DNA from: Flavobacteriaceae bacterium
GTDB taxonomy: Bacteria > Bacteroidota > Bacteroidia > Flavobacteriales > Flavobacteriaceae
NCBI GenBank assembly: GCA_013043685.1
Contig: JABDNT010000002.1
Location: 146,505 to 210,504, forward strand
Direction: 5' to 3'
Length of the DNA: 64,000 nucleotides
Shown: positions 37,917 to 47,045 of the stretch, one piece after another
Layout: each line of letters starts with the position of its first letter
Position numbering within the stretch: the first letter of the stretch is position 1
Made by a program: the position numbers and the translations under genes
Notes under the pieces: generated by a model
Databases searched by the model: none
Told to the model about the DNA's origin: nothing
What the model saw: the letters and a program-made list of their open reading frames with translations, nothing else

Positions 37917-39286
37917 CCTATAAATACTCATACATTCTTGTTATACTCTTCGGAATGATATTCATGCCGGAAGTCGCTATGGCGCAAGAGGATGATGATG
38001 CCCCCACAGATGACCTTGGAAATGTGAGTGATGCTTTCCAGGAGAATTTCTTCGAAGGACTGAAGCAAAAGGGGATTGAAAACTATGAATTGGCCCTTAC
38101 CGCACTTCGAAAGGCTGAAATGGCGGCAAAAGGCGACGCTGTGAATATTGCAGTAGTTCATTTCGAAATGGGTAAAAATTATTCCAAATTAAAACAGTAC
38201 GAGGATGCTGAAATGATGTATAACCAGGTTCTCGAAAGCCAGGGGGAGCGATTAGATGTTTTGGAAGCACTTTACGACGTGTACTATGAACAGCAGGATT
38301 ATACGGCTGCAATACCGCTTGTGGAGAAACTAACAAAATACGACGCCGATTATCGGGAAGATCTCGCTAACCTTTATCACAGGACAGAACAGTACGAAAA
38401 GGCACTGGAATTACTCGACGAACTGGACGAGGACTGGGGCGAGAGTGCAATGCGAAACGCCTTGAGAAGACAGATCTACAAAGTCACGGGAAATACGGAA
38501 GGAGCAATCACAAATCTTGAGGATAAAATTGATAAGAATCCGCAGAAAGAACAGGATTATCTCAATTTGATCTTCTTGTATAGTGAACAGGGCAAAACGG
38601 AAAAAGCATTTGAAACGGCTAAGGAATTACTTAAGAATCAGCCTGACTCCGAATTGGTTCACTTAGCGCTATACAAGTTTTACCTGGACGCAGGAGATAT
38701 AGAAAAAGCACTAAACTCTATGGATGTGGTCTTTTCTTCTACGGAAGTAGATAAAGACAGTAAATACCGTGTTCTGGGAGATTTTATTGGGTATGCCAAT
38801 GAAAATCCGGGTTATGAAACACAGCTTGAAGCGATTGTAGATAAATTCAGCACGGAAAATTCAGGGCAGGTTTATGAGCAATTGGGGCTTTATTTTTTTG
38901 CGCAGGGTCAAAAGGAAAAGGCGCTTCAGTTTTATGAAAAGGGAATGGCGAACGATCCCGACAATTATAGCCTTGTGAAGAATACACTTTTATTGCAGAT
39001 CGAGTTCGGAAGGTATCAGGAGGCCGCTGCAAATAGTTCGCTTTCCCTTGAGATCTTTCCGGCACAGCCTTTGTTGTATCTTATAAACGGTGTTGCAAAT
39101 ATTGAAATCGATCAGCTGGACCAGGCAATAGAAAGCCTGGAAACGGGACTGGATTATTTACTGGATGATCTAAAAATGGAAAAAGATTTCTATGAACAAT
39201 TGAGTATTGCATACGCACGTAAAGGCAATGATACGAAGGCTGCATCGTTTAGTAAAAAGGCCTCAGAAATAAATATAGCCAACTAG
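37913..39286 (+). CDS. Exported TPR-repeat protein
   Basis: 457 residues. Cleavable signal peptide (hydrophobic 7-22, AMA-Q cleavage site), an acidic linker, then tetratricopeptide repeats across about 40-450, e.g. AVVHFEMGKNYSKLKQYEDA and IAYARKGNDTKA. Periplasmic scaffold by inference. ATGA overlap with the upstream nucleotidyltransferase and only three bases to the DUF4292 gene, so all are in one transcript. No enzyme motif. Confidence 0.85.
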   Translation: MTYKYSYILVILFGMIFMPEVAMAQEDDDAPTDDLGNVSDAFQENFFEGLKQKGIENYELALTALRKAEMAAKGDAVNIAVVHFEMGKNYSKLKQYEDAEMMYNQVLESQGERLDVLEALYDVYYEQQDYTAAIPLVEKLTKYDADYREDLANLYHRTEQYEKALELLDELDEDWGESAMRNALRRQIYKVTGNTEGAITNLEDKIDKNPQKEQDYLNLIFLYSEQGKTEKAFETAKELLKNQPDSELVHLALYKFYLDAGDIEKALNSMDVVFSSTEVDKDSKYRVLGDFIGYANENPGYETQLEAIVDKFSTENSGQVYEQLGLYFFAQGQKEKALQFYEKGMANDPDNYSLVKNTLLLQIEFGRYQEAAANSSLSLEIFPAQPLLYLINGVANIEIDQLDQAIESLETGLDYLLDDLKMEKDFYEQLSIAYARKGNDTKAASFSKKASEINIAN

Positions 39287-39289
39287 GAA

Positions 39290-40072
39290 ATGAAAAGAGT
39301 AATAATATATCTGTTTGCACTGCTCCTGCTTTTAACCTCCTGTAAGGGGTTAAAGGGAGTGAATGGTTCTGAAACGGCTAATGCTGGACTTCAGGCGAAA
39401 GAGATTATTGCAACTCACAAGCTGGCATCACCCAAATTTAATACGATGGCCGGCAGAATCAAGGTTGAGTATGAAGATGAGAAGAAATCCCAAAGTATTA
39501 CGGTGAGTCTTCGCATGGAGAAGGATAAAAAGATATGGATCAAAGCCTCAATAATCGGAATTACACTTGCTAAAGTAATGATCACCCCGGATAGCGTTAG
39601 TTATTACGAGACCCTGTCGAATTCGTATTTTGACGGAGATTTCACTCTTATAAGTGAATGGTTGGGAACGGAAGTGGACTTTGAAAAAACGCAGGCCATA
39701 CTCCTGGGTCAAACCATGTTCGAACTAAATAAAAGTACCTATACCTCGCAAGTAGTAAATAATCAATATAAATTGCTTCCCAAACAGCAGTTAGAGAATT
39801 TTATACACAGCCTGTTTCTAAATCCCAGTAACTTTAAAGTGGCATCAGTTTCTGTAGCGCAACCCTGGGAGGACAGAATGTTGACAGTTTATTATGGGCC
39901 CTATCAAATGATTGAAGGGGGGTATTTCCCTTCGGAATTATCTATAAATACGATCGAAGGTGATGATCGAACACGTATAGACGTTACCTATCGTAAGATC
40001 GACCTTAATGTAGATGTAAACTTTCCGTTCAACATTCCTCGTGGATATGAACAAATCGATCTTGGCCGATGA
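39290..40072 (+). CDS. DUF4292 lipoprotein
   Basis: 260 residues with lipobox LLTSC (Cys18). The body contains the repeated short beta strands and the segment LASPKFNTMAGRIKVEYEDEKKSQ that recall the LolA/LolB-like fold of DUF4292 proteins, Bacteroidota lipoproteins of unknown function. A role in carrying lipids or lipoproteins to the outer membrane is a structural guess only. Overlaps the EnvC-like gene by four bases. Confidence 0.82.
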   Translation: MKRVIIYLFALLLLLTSCKGLKGVNGSETANAGLQAKEIIATHKLASPKFNTMAGRIKVEYEDEKKSQSITVSLRMEKDKKIWIKASIIGITLAKVMITPDSVSYYETLSNSYFDGDFTLISEWLGTEVDFEKTQAILLGQTMFELNKSTYTSQVVNNQYKLLPKQQLENFIHSLFLNPSNFKVASVSVAQPWEDRMLTVYYGPYQMIEGGYFPSELSINTIEGDDRTRIDVTYRKIDLNVDVNFPFNIPRGYEQIDLGR

Positions 40073-41301
40073 TGCGACTTAAGTTCATTCTCACTGTGCT
40101 TTGTTGTTTTGTATTGGCATCAGCTTCCGTACAAGGTCAGTCCAAAAAACAGCAGGAACTGGAAGCTAAAAGACAAGCCATTCTCGAAGAGATAAAACAG
40201 ATCAACACACTTTTATTCAAAACCCGTGGCGAAAAGAAATCTGTTCTCACACAGGTTGAAGACCTCGATCAACGGATTCGTGCAACAGAGAACCTGATCC
40301 GTGTCACAAATCAGCAGGCCAATTTGCTTACCAGGGAAATAAATGATAACCTGAACAAGATCGAAGCCCTGCGCGAGGAGCTAAAGGCACTGAAAGAGGA
40401 CTACGCGGCTATGATAAAGAAATCCTATAAAAGCAAGTCCCAACAAAGCAGGGTGATGTTTCTATTATCTTCCGAAGACTTCCTGCAAGCGTATAAGAGG
40501 TTGCAGTATATGAAACAATACGCCAAACATCGTAAGGAACAGGGTGAGCGAATTAAAGATAAAACAGAGGAGTTGCAGGCGCTTAACACAGGGCTAATCG
40601 AACAGAAGAACCAGAAGCAGTTACTCATAGATCAGAATAAACAGACCCGTGTGACACTTGCGAAGGAGAAGAAAGACCAGGAAACACTTATTGCATCCCT
40701 TAGAAAGGACGAAGGTAAATTCGCTTCTCAAATTAGGAGCAAGCAACGAGAGGCAGATGCCATTGATAAACAAATAGATGCCATCATTAAGGCCGCTATT
40801 GCAGAATCAAACAAAAGCGCAGGTACGAAAGTAACCAAAGGTACGGTAGAGACTTTTGCCCTTACAGCCGAAGCAAAGGCTTTAGCAGCTAGTTTCAGCA
40901 GTAATAAAGGTAAGTTGCCCTGGCCGGTGGAAAAAGGCGTAGTGATTCGCCGATATGGCAATCAAAGGCATCCACAGTTGCCCAACGTAACTACATTTAG
41001 CAGTGGGGTTGAGATTGCCACGGAAAAGAATGCGAAAGCACGTGCTGTTTTCAACGGAGAGGTTTTTCAGGTTCAGAGGTCCAAACAAGGCATTATGGCC
41101 GTATTTGTGCGCCACGGAAATTATATTTCAGTGTATTACAACCTGGATAATCTATTGGTTAAGAAAGGAGACAAGGTGACTACCAAACAGGAGATAGGAA
41201 CGATATTCACCAATGGGCTGTCCGGCAAAACCGTTTTAAAGTTTCTTATCTACCAGAACAGTACCCGGATGAATCCGGCCGACTGGGTGTACAGAATGTA
41301 A
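40069..41301 (+). CDS. EnvC-like murein hydrolase activator (degenerate M23 domain)
   Basis: 410 residues: signal peptide (cleavage after VQGQ-like site near 23), long coiled coil (about 25-245) rich in Lys, Glu and Gln, then a LytM/M23 domain (about 285-410). The zinc ligands of active M23 peptidases are missing: the expected HxGxD is TTFSSGVEIA and the final HxH is VLKFLIY. Only the VRHGNYISVYYNL histidine remains. This is the pattern of EnvC, which does not cut peptidoglycan itself but activates amidases during division. Last gene of the run, followed by a bidirectional terminator. Confidence 0.88.
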   Translation: MMRLKFILTVLCCFVLASASVQGQSKKQQELEAKRQAILEEIKQINTLLFKTRGEKKSVLTQVEDLDQRIRATENLIRVTNQQANLLTREINDNLNKIEALREELKALKEDYAAMIKKSYKSKSQQSRVMFLLSSEDFLQAYKRLQYMKQYAKHRKEQGERIKDKTEELQALNTGLIEQKNQKQLLIDQNKQTRVTLAKEKKDQETLIASLRKDEGKFASQIRSKQREADAIDKQIDAIIKAAIAESNKSAGTKVTKGTVETFALTAEAKALAASFSSNKGKLPWPVEKGVVIRRYGNQRHPQLPNVTTFSSGVEIATEKNAKARAVFNGEVFQVQRSKQGIMAVFVRHGNYISVYYNLDNLLVKKGDKVTTKQEIGTIFTNGLSGKTVLKFLIYQNSTRMNPADWVYRM

Positions 41302-41303
41302 AT

Positions 41304-41333
41304 AAAAAAGGGAACCGAATGGCTCCCTTTTTT
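41304..41333. terminator. Bidirectional terminator between EnvC-like and subtilase genes
   Basis: AAAAAAGGGA on the left pairs with TCCCTTTTTT on the right; inner CC/GG pairs with one A-C mismatch; loop GAAT. T-tracts face both directions, so it can end both convergent transcripts. Confidence 0.85.
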
Positions 41334-41350
41334 ATTTAGTTCAATCTATA

Positions 41351-44089
41351 TTATCTAATCACTAATTTCTTAGTTGTTGATAGTCCGTCAACTTCAATTG
41401 TAACGAAGTAAATTCCGGTTCTGTAGTTCGACACATTTAAAACGGTTGAACTTGAACCATTATCTTCACTTACTGTTTGAAGTGTTTGGCCAAGACTGTT
41501 AAGTACAGTCACTTCGAATGAATTGAAGCTTGCATCAATGAGTGAAATTGTAACTTGATCGCTGGCTGGGTTTGGAGACAATATCACATTGCTTGCCAGT
41601 GCGTTGTCATCAAATCCAAGATCACAATCCAGGATTCCGCCGCCGTAACGTAAAGCCCAGGATCTTCTTCCTTCCCATCCTTCAGTTTCATTTCGAGCTG
41701 CTATGGCCATCCATAATTCTGCATCCGGATCTGTAATAGGAATCGTAATGCTATTGGTTTCCGAAGTACCTACAATTTCCATGTACTTTTCTCCAAGCAG
41801 ATACAGATCGTAGAATTCTGCTCCGTCAACGGCGTCCCATTCGAAAGTAGCCTCAGTCTCACAGACTTCTACTACTTCTAAATTATCTGGAACATCAGCA
41901 AAGCTGAAACTTTCATCACTTTCGTCAGAGAAAGAACCGCTTGTAACTCTAACCTTCATTTCACCATTACCGGCAATTCCAAGTCCGGCAGTGTTCCATG
42001 AATAGCTTCTGAAGTTAGCACCTGGATTTGCAAAAGTAGTCCAGGAAGCACCATCATCGTCAGAATATTCAAGTGTAAAACCTTGTGTTGTATTTACAGC
42101 ATCCCAATGTACATTAACTACTCCACCAGCAGAAATTTTCTCTCCGCCATTTGGATAATCAACAGTTATGTTTTCTTCAATGAAATCATATACCACAAAA
42201 TATTCCTGAGGGCCTATTGGCACATTGAATCCGGAGATCTCGATATCGTAAGAACCAGCTGCAGGAGCGTCTATCAATACCTGCTCCATATTATTTAAGT
42301 GATCTGCTCCATTACCTGCTGGCAAATTGAGAAGATTGGGATCCGGGGTATGATCCAATAAGAATGGTAACAGGGTATTATTTGACGGATCCACAACTTC
42401 CAGGTCGAGGTCGTTCACCAATGCAGGATTCGAGCCTGGTGTTGCTGGCTCATCACTCCAGTAAACCATGAAACGAACCTGAGCCGTTCCGGAAGGTACA
42501 TTAATGGTATGTGTATTTGTTCCACCTTGTGAAATATCGTCGCTTAGATAATTTCCATCTTCAATAAGCTGTCCGGAACGTAGACCATTTACAATTCCCC
42601 AGCCATAGATAAAGTCAGGACCCGGATTTCCGAAATCGGTTGCACAATTTAAAAGGGCCGCTTTAATTAAAGCCGATTGAGGTAAACTTCCACCATTGGC
42701 TTCCATATATACCTGGTATAATTGTGCCATAACTCCGGCCGTCGCAGGCGCAGAATAAGAGGTTCCGTTAATTACCGTATAGCTGTTACCAGGGTTAGTC
42801 GTTAAGAAGGACGCACCGTGCCCAGCCACATCCGGCTTTATTCTACCATCAAATGCCGGCCCGCGACTACTAAAACCTGCAATGTTACCAAGAGCAGATG
42901 TTGCTCCCACAGTAACACAGTTTTTGGCTGCCTTATGCCCTCCTGTAATATTTCCCCATTGACTTCCGGCACCATATCCGCAATTGGATCCATTGGAATT
43001 TCCAGCAGAAAATACGTGTTGCAAGGTAGGGATGTCGTGTATTTGAGTATCTACCGTTTGAGATTTAGAACTGTACGGACCATTACATACATCACTATAC
43101 GAGGAATTAGTGATCTGAACGTCTCCGCTATTAATAAGGGTTACTGTATTGTTATCTAGAAATGTAGAGTTGTAACCTGTGGCGAAGATCGTTGCTCCAG
43201 CGGCAGATCCTCTTGCGTCCGGACGAATATTACCGGCTCCTGCAAATCCTCCGGTTACTTGGATTCCATGAGTTCCTGAATTGAACGGAGGGACATTGGT
43301 AAGTCTTCCCGCGAAATCAACATGCTGGAACACAGGACCCTGATCACGAGTTAATACACCTACACCTTCTCCATCGTAACTCAAACCACTAGGAGTTTGA
43401 GTATCAAGGCCACTAGATCTCATTAATGATTTACTCACTTCAGCCTCAGTTTCACCCGGAGGTCCTATAACCTCAACCCATTTCACGTAAGGCTGGTCTA
43501 CCAGGCTCTCAAGACAGTCGTTGGGAATAATAAGGTCAATATTATTTGAACCAGTGTATTGTTCTTTTACCGAGATCTGCTTTGCAGCCAGGTCATTGAT
43601 GACATACTGAGCATCCACGTAGGGGTAAAATTGTAAGGTTACGATATAGAAATCTCCTTCTATAGCCCAGTCACCAATATTTCCGTTCTTCAGATTCTCT
43701 GAAAGTCGGAAACGTCCTTGTACAGGAACAATGGATCGCACACCGTTATTCTGTAAGAATGAAACTGAAGTAGTTTCAGGGAAACGGAATAAATAAGTAT
43801 GATGCGGAATGTAACTAATTAGGTCAAGGCCATTCGCTGCGAACTGGTCCTGAACAGTTTGTGTCGGAGTTTCATAGAATTGAACCCAACCGATATACCC
43901 GTCACGTAAGTGAGCGTAGTCCGGCATCTGACTCCATTCGAAGGTGTTGATGTTTTCCGGCATTTCGATTGTTTCATCTTGAAATGTAATCGTGTAATTG
44001 TTTTGGGCAAACACAAATGTGCAGGCAAGAGCCAGCACCCAAAAACTTACACTTTTCCGATTAATAGAGAAAAAGGTAAATTTTTCCAT
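41351..44089 (-). CDS. Secreted S8 family (subtilisin-like) peptidase with type IX sorting domain
   Basis: 912 residues. Signal peptide (about 1-28), prodomain-like region to about 215, subtilase domain with Asp249 (TRDQG), His274 (GTHGIQ), oxyanion Asn364 (AGNSNG) and Ser444 (NGTSYSAP). A P-domain-like beta region (about 510-625), a Ser/Thr-rich Ig-like module and a fibronectin-like module follow, then a type A C-terminal sorting domain from about 834 (LSPNPASDQVTIS, GIYFV, KKLVIR). Exported by the type IX system and probably held at or released from the cell surface. Likely a scavenging protease; substrate unknown. Confidence 0.92.
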   Translation of the reverse strand: MEKFTFFSINRKSVSFWVLALACTFVFAQNNYTITFQDETIEMPENINTFEWSQMPDYAHLRDGYIGWVQFYETPTQTVQDQFAANGLDLISYIPHHTYLFRFPETTSVSFLQNNGVRSIVPVQGRFRLSENLKNGNIGDWAIEGDFYIVTLQFYPYVDAQYVINDLAAKQISVKEQYTGSNNIDLIIPNDCLESLVDQPYVKWVEVIGPPGETEAEVSKSLMRSSGLDTQTPSGLSYDGEGVGVLTRDQGPVFQHVDFAGRLTNVPPFNSGTHGIQVTGGFAGAGNIRPDARGSAAGATIFATGYNSTFLDNNTVTLINSGDVQITNSSYSDVCNGPYSSKSQTVDTQIHDIPTLQHVFSAGNSNGSNCGYGAGSQWGNITGGHKAAKNCVTVGATSALGNIAGFSSRGPAFDGRIKPDVAGHGASFLTTNPGNSYTVINGTSYSAPATAGVMAQLYQVYMEANGGSLPQSALIKAALLNCATDFGNPGPDFIYGWGIVNGLRSGQLIEDGNYLSDDISQGGTNTHTINVPSGTAQVRFMVYWSDEPATPGSNPALVNDLDLEVVDPSNNTLLPFLLDHTPDPNLLNLPAGNGADHLNNMEQVLIDAPAAGSYDIEISGFNVPIGPQEYFVVYDFIEENITVDYPNGGEKISAGGVVNVHWDAVNTTQGFTLEYSDDDGASWTTFANPGANFRSYSWNTAGLGIAGNGEMKVRVTSGSFSDESDESFSFADVPDNLEVVEVCETEATFEWDAVDGAEFYDLYLLGEKYMEIVGTSETNSITIPITDPDAELWMAIAARNETEGWEGRRSWALRYGGGILDCDLGFDDNALASNVILSPNPASDQVTISLIDASFNSFEVTVLNSLGQTLQTVSEDNGSSSTVLNVSNYRTGIYFVTIEVDGLSTTKKLVIR

Positions 44090-44168
44090 AGTTGATTTTT
44101 TTTAGAAGAATTTAATGTTAGAATTATATGATTGGTTCTCAAAAGTGTTAAAATTTATTCGAGAACAT

Positions 44169-44176
44169 CAAATATA
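44169..44176 (-). promoter_or_regulatory. -7 promoter box upstream of the subtilase gene
   Basis: Minus strand TATATTTG, exact TAnnTTTG, about 80 bp before the ATG at 44089. No well-spaced -33 TTG, so moderate support. The 216-bp interval 44090-44305 holds no other gene. Confidence 0.45.
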
Positions 44177-44305
44177 TTCAAAAGTCACAAAAAAACCACA
44201 TGTAAATTAGTTAAAATGTGCGAACTACGAAATCCTAAAACTTTACTGATTTGATAAATTATTGCGCACTATCAGCCTAATTTATTCGGATTTGCCAGAT
44301 TGGGA

Positions 44306-44815
44306 TCAGTCAAACAATGCCTTTAGTTCGGTCGCTTTCTGGGGAGGCATTTTACCAGCTAGAACAAGACTTAACTGCTTTCTGCGTAAGGCGGCTTCGA
44401 ACCGTTCTTTTTCCAGTTCTGTCTCGGGAACAAGTGGTGGCACCGGGACAGGATGTCCTATTTCATCTACGGCAACGAATGTATAAATGCCCTCATTAGC
44501 TTTAGTCCGCATTCCGCTTTCACGATCTTCGAGCCAAACATCCATAAAAACTTCCATAGAACTATTAAAAGCTCGTGAAACCTTAGCCTCTACGGTAACT
44601 ACACTTCCTACAGGGATCATTTTATTAAAGGCAACGTGATTTACCGATGCGGTAACCACAATTCTGCGACTATGCCGCCTGGCCGCAATACTTGCAGCTC
44701 TGTCCATACGGGCAAGGAGTTCCCCACCAAACATGTTTCCAATAGGATTGGTTTCACTTGGAAGGACAAGATCGGTAATGGTTGTTTTCGAATCTTTCGG
44801 ATTTTTAGCTAGCAT
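44306..44815 (-). CDS. Acyl-CoA thioesterase (hotdog fold, YciA-like)
   Basis: 169 residues. The hotdog helix region NPIGNMFGGELLARMDRAASIAARRHS carries the conserved N-x-x-G-x-x-F-G-G-x-L pattern of YciA/BACH-type thioesterases, and VVTASVNHVAFNKMI and GSVVTVEAKV follow as usual. Hydrolyses acyl-CoA to acid and CoA in the cytoplasm. ATG start 15 nt downstream of a -7 box. A single hotdog domain, so it would form a hexamer or trimer of dimers like YciA. Confidence 0.92.
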   Translation of the reverse strand: MLAKNPKDSKTTITDLVLPSETNPIGNMFGGELLARMDRAASIAARRHSRRIVVTASVNHVAFNKMIPVGSVVTVEAKVSRAFNSSMEVFMDVWLEDRESGMRTKANEGIYTFVAVDEIGHPVPVPPLVPETELEKERFEAALRRKQLSLVLAGKMPPQKATELKALFD

Positions 44816-44830
44816 ACGTCAATTTTTGTG

Positions 44831-44838
44831 CAAAGGTA
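44831..44838 (-). promoter_or_regulatory. -7 promoter box of the thioesterase gene
   Basis: Minus strand TACCTTTG, exact TAnnTTTG, 15 nt before the ATG at 44815. Confidence 0.6.
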
Positions 44839-44881
44839 CACTTGTTTTAACTGAATAAATACTAAGAAAAAGATAATTAGA

Positions 44882-45829
44882 CTATTTAGTGCCCAGGGAT
44901 TTTACCAATAACCAGGCGTCTGAATTCTCGGTCCGTTTAATAATGCGAAGTTCACGGAGCGCTTCCAGTCTGTCCTGGTGAGAACTGTAAATTACCTGGT
45001 GCAATCCGTATTTATTTTTACCAATGATCCTGCCGGTATATCCTTTGTCCGCCAGTTGATCCAGTTTCTTATATGCATTTGCTTCTATTCTGAAAGCACC
45101 GGCTACAATATGGTATCTGCCGTATTCCTTAGGAACACTTATTTGCATGGCAGGAAGAGGATCTGAAATAATGAACGTTGCCTCCTGAATTTGATTTTCA
45201 ACCAGGGCGTCTGCTTTTTCCCTTTCAGAAAAATTATGCTTCTGCACTTTGTCTTCGTATAGCTTCATGCCTCCAAGGCTGCTTAAAGCGATAGCGATTA
45301 AACCTATTGCTGCATATTTCATGTACGGGACAGAAGTTCGCTTTCCGGGAGTAAAAAGAATAGGTGTTTTGTCAACTGGCTCAACTTCAGACTGAGTTGT
45401 TTGTACTTGCCTCGAAATTTCGGGAGAAATAAATGAGGCGAGCCCGAAAGAAGCCGTATCGTAATTTTCAGAAGCAGAAGGAACAAATTGAACGGAACCT
45501 TCCTTATTCATCTGAAAATCCCCAATGCCGTTGAGTGATATGGCCTGGCCTTCATGCAATTTCCTGCTCAACCTGGAGGAGAAATTTCGAATTCGCTGAA
45601 GCGCTGTTTCATAGCTACAGCTATCCGCAGCAGCGATGTAATTTGCTAAAAGGCCATCATTGGTCTGCAACTGCCTGTTAAAGGATACCGATTTTGCCGG
45701 AGGATAAAAAGTATGTGACACTCCATCGATCCGGGCAGATCTGTAATGTGTTAGAAAGGCACCAAATCCGGGAAGGATAACACATTCGTAGCGGTACAGC
45801 AGATCTTTTATATAGGTTTCCAGTTGCAT
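44882..45829 (-). CDS. HU-CCDC81 / SPOR domain membrane protein
   Basis: 315 residues from ATG 45829. An upstream extension of the frame runs into dprA and past the promoter, so it is rejected. N-terminal region (1-120) has two HU-like halves of the Bacteroidota HU-CCDC81 type (ILPGFGAFLTHYRSARID and ISLNGIGDFQMNKEGSVQF), then a linker, one membrane helix (171-188) and a C-terminal SPOR domain (about 236-310, RYHIVAGAFRIEANAYKKLDQL). SPOR domains bind denuded septal peptidoglycan; the N-terminal part is cytoplasmic and might bind DNA or protein. The topology could link chromosome or division proteins to the septum. Confidence 0.85.
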   Translation of the reverse strand: MQLETYIKDLLYRYECVILPGFGAFLTHYRSARIDGVSHTFYPPAKSVSFNRQLQTNDGLLANYIAAADSCSYETALQRIRNFSSRLSRKLHEGQAISLNGIGDFQMNKEGSVQFVPSASENYDTASFGLASFISPEISRQVQTTQSEVEPVDKTPILFTPGKRTSVPYMKYAAIGLIAIALSSLGGMKLYEDKVQKHNFSEREKADALVENQIQEATFIISDPLPAMQISVPKEYGRYHIVAGAFRIEANAYKKLDQLADKGYTGRIIGKNKYGLHQVIYSSHQDRLEALRELRIIKRTENSDAWLLVKSLGTK

Positions 45830-45834
45830 TGAAA

Positions 45835-45865
45835 CAAACTTATAGGTTTTTTCAGTCGAATTCAA
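45835..45865 (-). promoter_or_regulatory. Promoter of the HU/SPOR gene, apparently leaderless
   Basis: Minus strand TTG (45863-45865), 20-nt spacer, TAAGTTTG (45835-45842), exact TAnnTTTG. Only five bases separate the box from ATG 45829, so transcription should begin at or next to the start codon. Confidence 0.75.
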
Positions 45866-45938
45866 CAGATGCCCGGCGATTTTATTAACAACCGAAAAAA
45901 GTATTATTTTTACCTGCTCCCCAATCATAATCTCTGTC

Positions 45939-47045
45939 ATGCTTTCAAAGAATGAACTGCGCTGTCTTCTGGCCTTACAGCGAGTACCTAACCTGGGTGA
46001 TGCTTCAGTAAAGAAACTTATAAAACACGTTGGATCCGCGGAAGGGGTTTTTAAAGAGAAAAAACAGCGACTGCTGCAAATAGAAGGCATAGGAGCCTTT
46101 AGGTTTAGAGATTTCCAACCAAAGATCATTCTGGATGAAGCAGAGGAAGAACTCAAGTTTATTGAAGATAATGATATCCAATATCACCATTTTCTTAATC
46201 CTGAGTATCCATCGAGGTTGAAACATTGCATTGATGCACCCATACTTATTTTTTCAAAGGGAAAATTCAATCTGAAAAACAAATATATCATTAGCATTGT
46301 GGGCACGAGAAATGCCACATCCCATGGCAAAAGGGCCTGCGAGAAACTTATATCTGAATTGGCTCCTCTAAATCCGATAATCGTCTCTGGTTTTGCCTAT
46401 GGGATCGATATTGCGGCGCATACGGCCGCGATAAAACACGGACTTCAAACCATAGTTTGCCTGGCGCATGGCCTGGATCAGATCTATCCGAAGACTCATA
46501 AAAAATATGTCCCACAGATCCTGGATAATGGAGCCCTTTTTACAGAATTCTGGAGTAGTGACTCCTTCGATCGCACTAATTTCCTGAAACGAAACAGGAT
46601 CATTGCGGGGATGAGCGAGGCGACCGTGGTTATAGAATCTGCAGAAAAAGGAGGTAGCCTTGTAACAGCGGATATTGCTAATTCTTATAATCGAGAGGTG
46701 TTTGCCATACCTGGCAGACCAAACGATATGTTTAGCCTTGGCTGTAATAATCTCATTAAAACCCAACAGGCCAATTTACTGAGTTCAGCTGCCGACCTTA
46801 TTTATGTAATGGGGTGGGATCTTGATAAGAAACCCGCAAAACCTGTTCAAACCCAATTGTTTTCTAACCTGAACGAAGATGAAGAAAAAATCTATAATTA
46901 TTTAAAAGGCAAAGAAAAGGAATTGCTGGATCAGATCAGTATACAATGCGAACTACCGTCACATAAAACAGCATCTGTTCTTTTTAATCTGGAGATCAAA
47001 GGATTGGTCCGTCCTTTACCCGGGAAGCTTTTCCAGGCGATCTAA
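45939..47045 (+). CDS. dprA: DNA processing protein DprA
   Basis: 368 residues. Rossmann-type single-strand DNA-binding core with SIVGTRNATSHGKRACE, VSGFAYGIDIAAH, and FLKRNRIIAGMSEATVVIESAEKGGSLVTA; a SAM/HhH-like N-terminal region (LLALQRVPNLGDASVKKLI) and a C-terminal winged-helix domain (LDQISIQCELPSHKTASVLFNLEIKG). Loads RecA on incoming DNA during natural transformation. recA itself is 4.2 kb downstream. ATG start, divergent from the HU/SPOR gene; its last four bases overlap the end of trpS. Confidence 0.96.
   Translation: MLSKNELRCLLALQRVPNLGDASVKKLIKHVGSAEGVFKEKKQRLLQIEGIGAFRFRDFQPKIILDEAEEELKFIEDNDIQYHHFLNPEYPSRLKHCIDAPILIFSKGKFNLKNKYIISIVGTRNATSHGKRACEKLISELAPLNPIIVSGFAYGIDIAAHTAAIKHGLQTIVCLAHGLDQIYPKTHKKYVPQILDNGALFTEFWSSDSFDRTNFLKRNRIIAGMSEATVVIESAEKGGSLVTADIANSYNREVFAIPGRPNDMFSLGCNNLIKTQQANLLSSAADLIYVMGWDLDKKPAKPVQTQLFSNLNEDEEKIYNYLKGKEKELLDQISIQCELPSHKTASVLFNLEIKGLVRPLPGKLFQAI

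Noticed and set aside
42083..43159. Rightward ORFs inside the subtilase gene
   Set aside because: They mirror the coding strand, lack domains and have Cys/Ser/Arg-biased composition typical of antisense frames.
45830..46156. 109-codon N-terminal extension of the HU/SPOR protein
   Set aside because: Runs antisense through the start of dprA and across the promoter; the sequence there is Ser/Arg/Cys-rich with no domain resemblance, while the HU-type domain begins exactly at ATG 45829.
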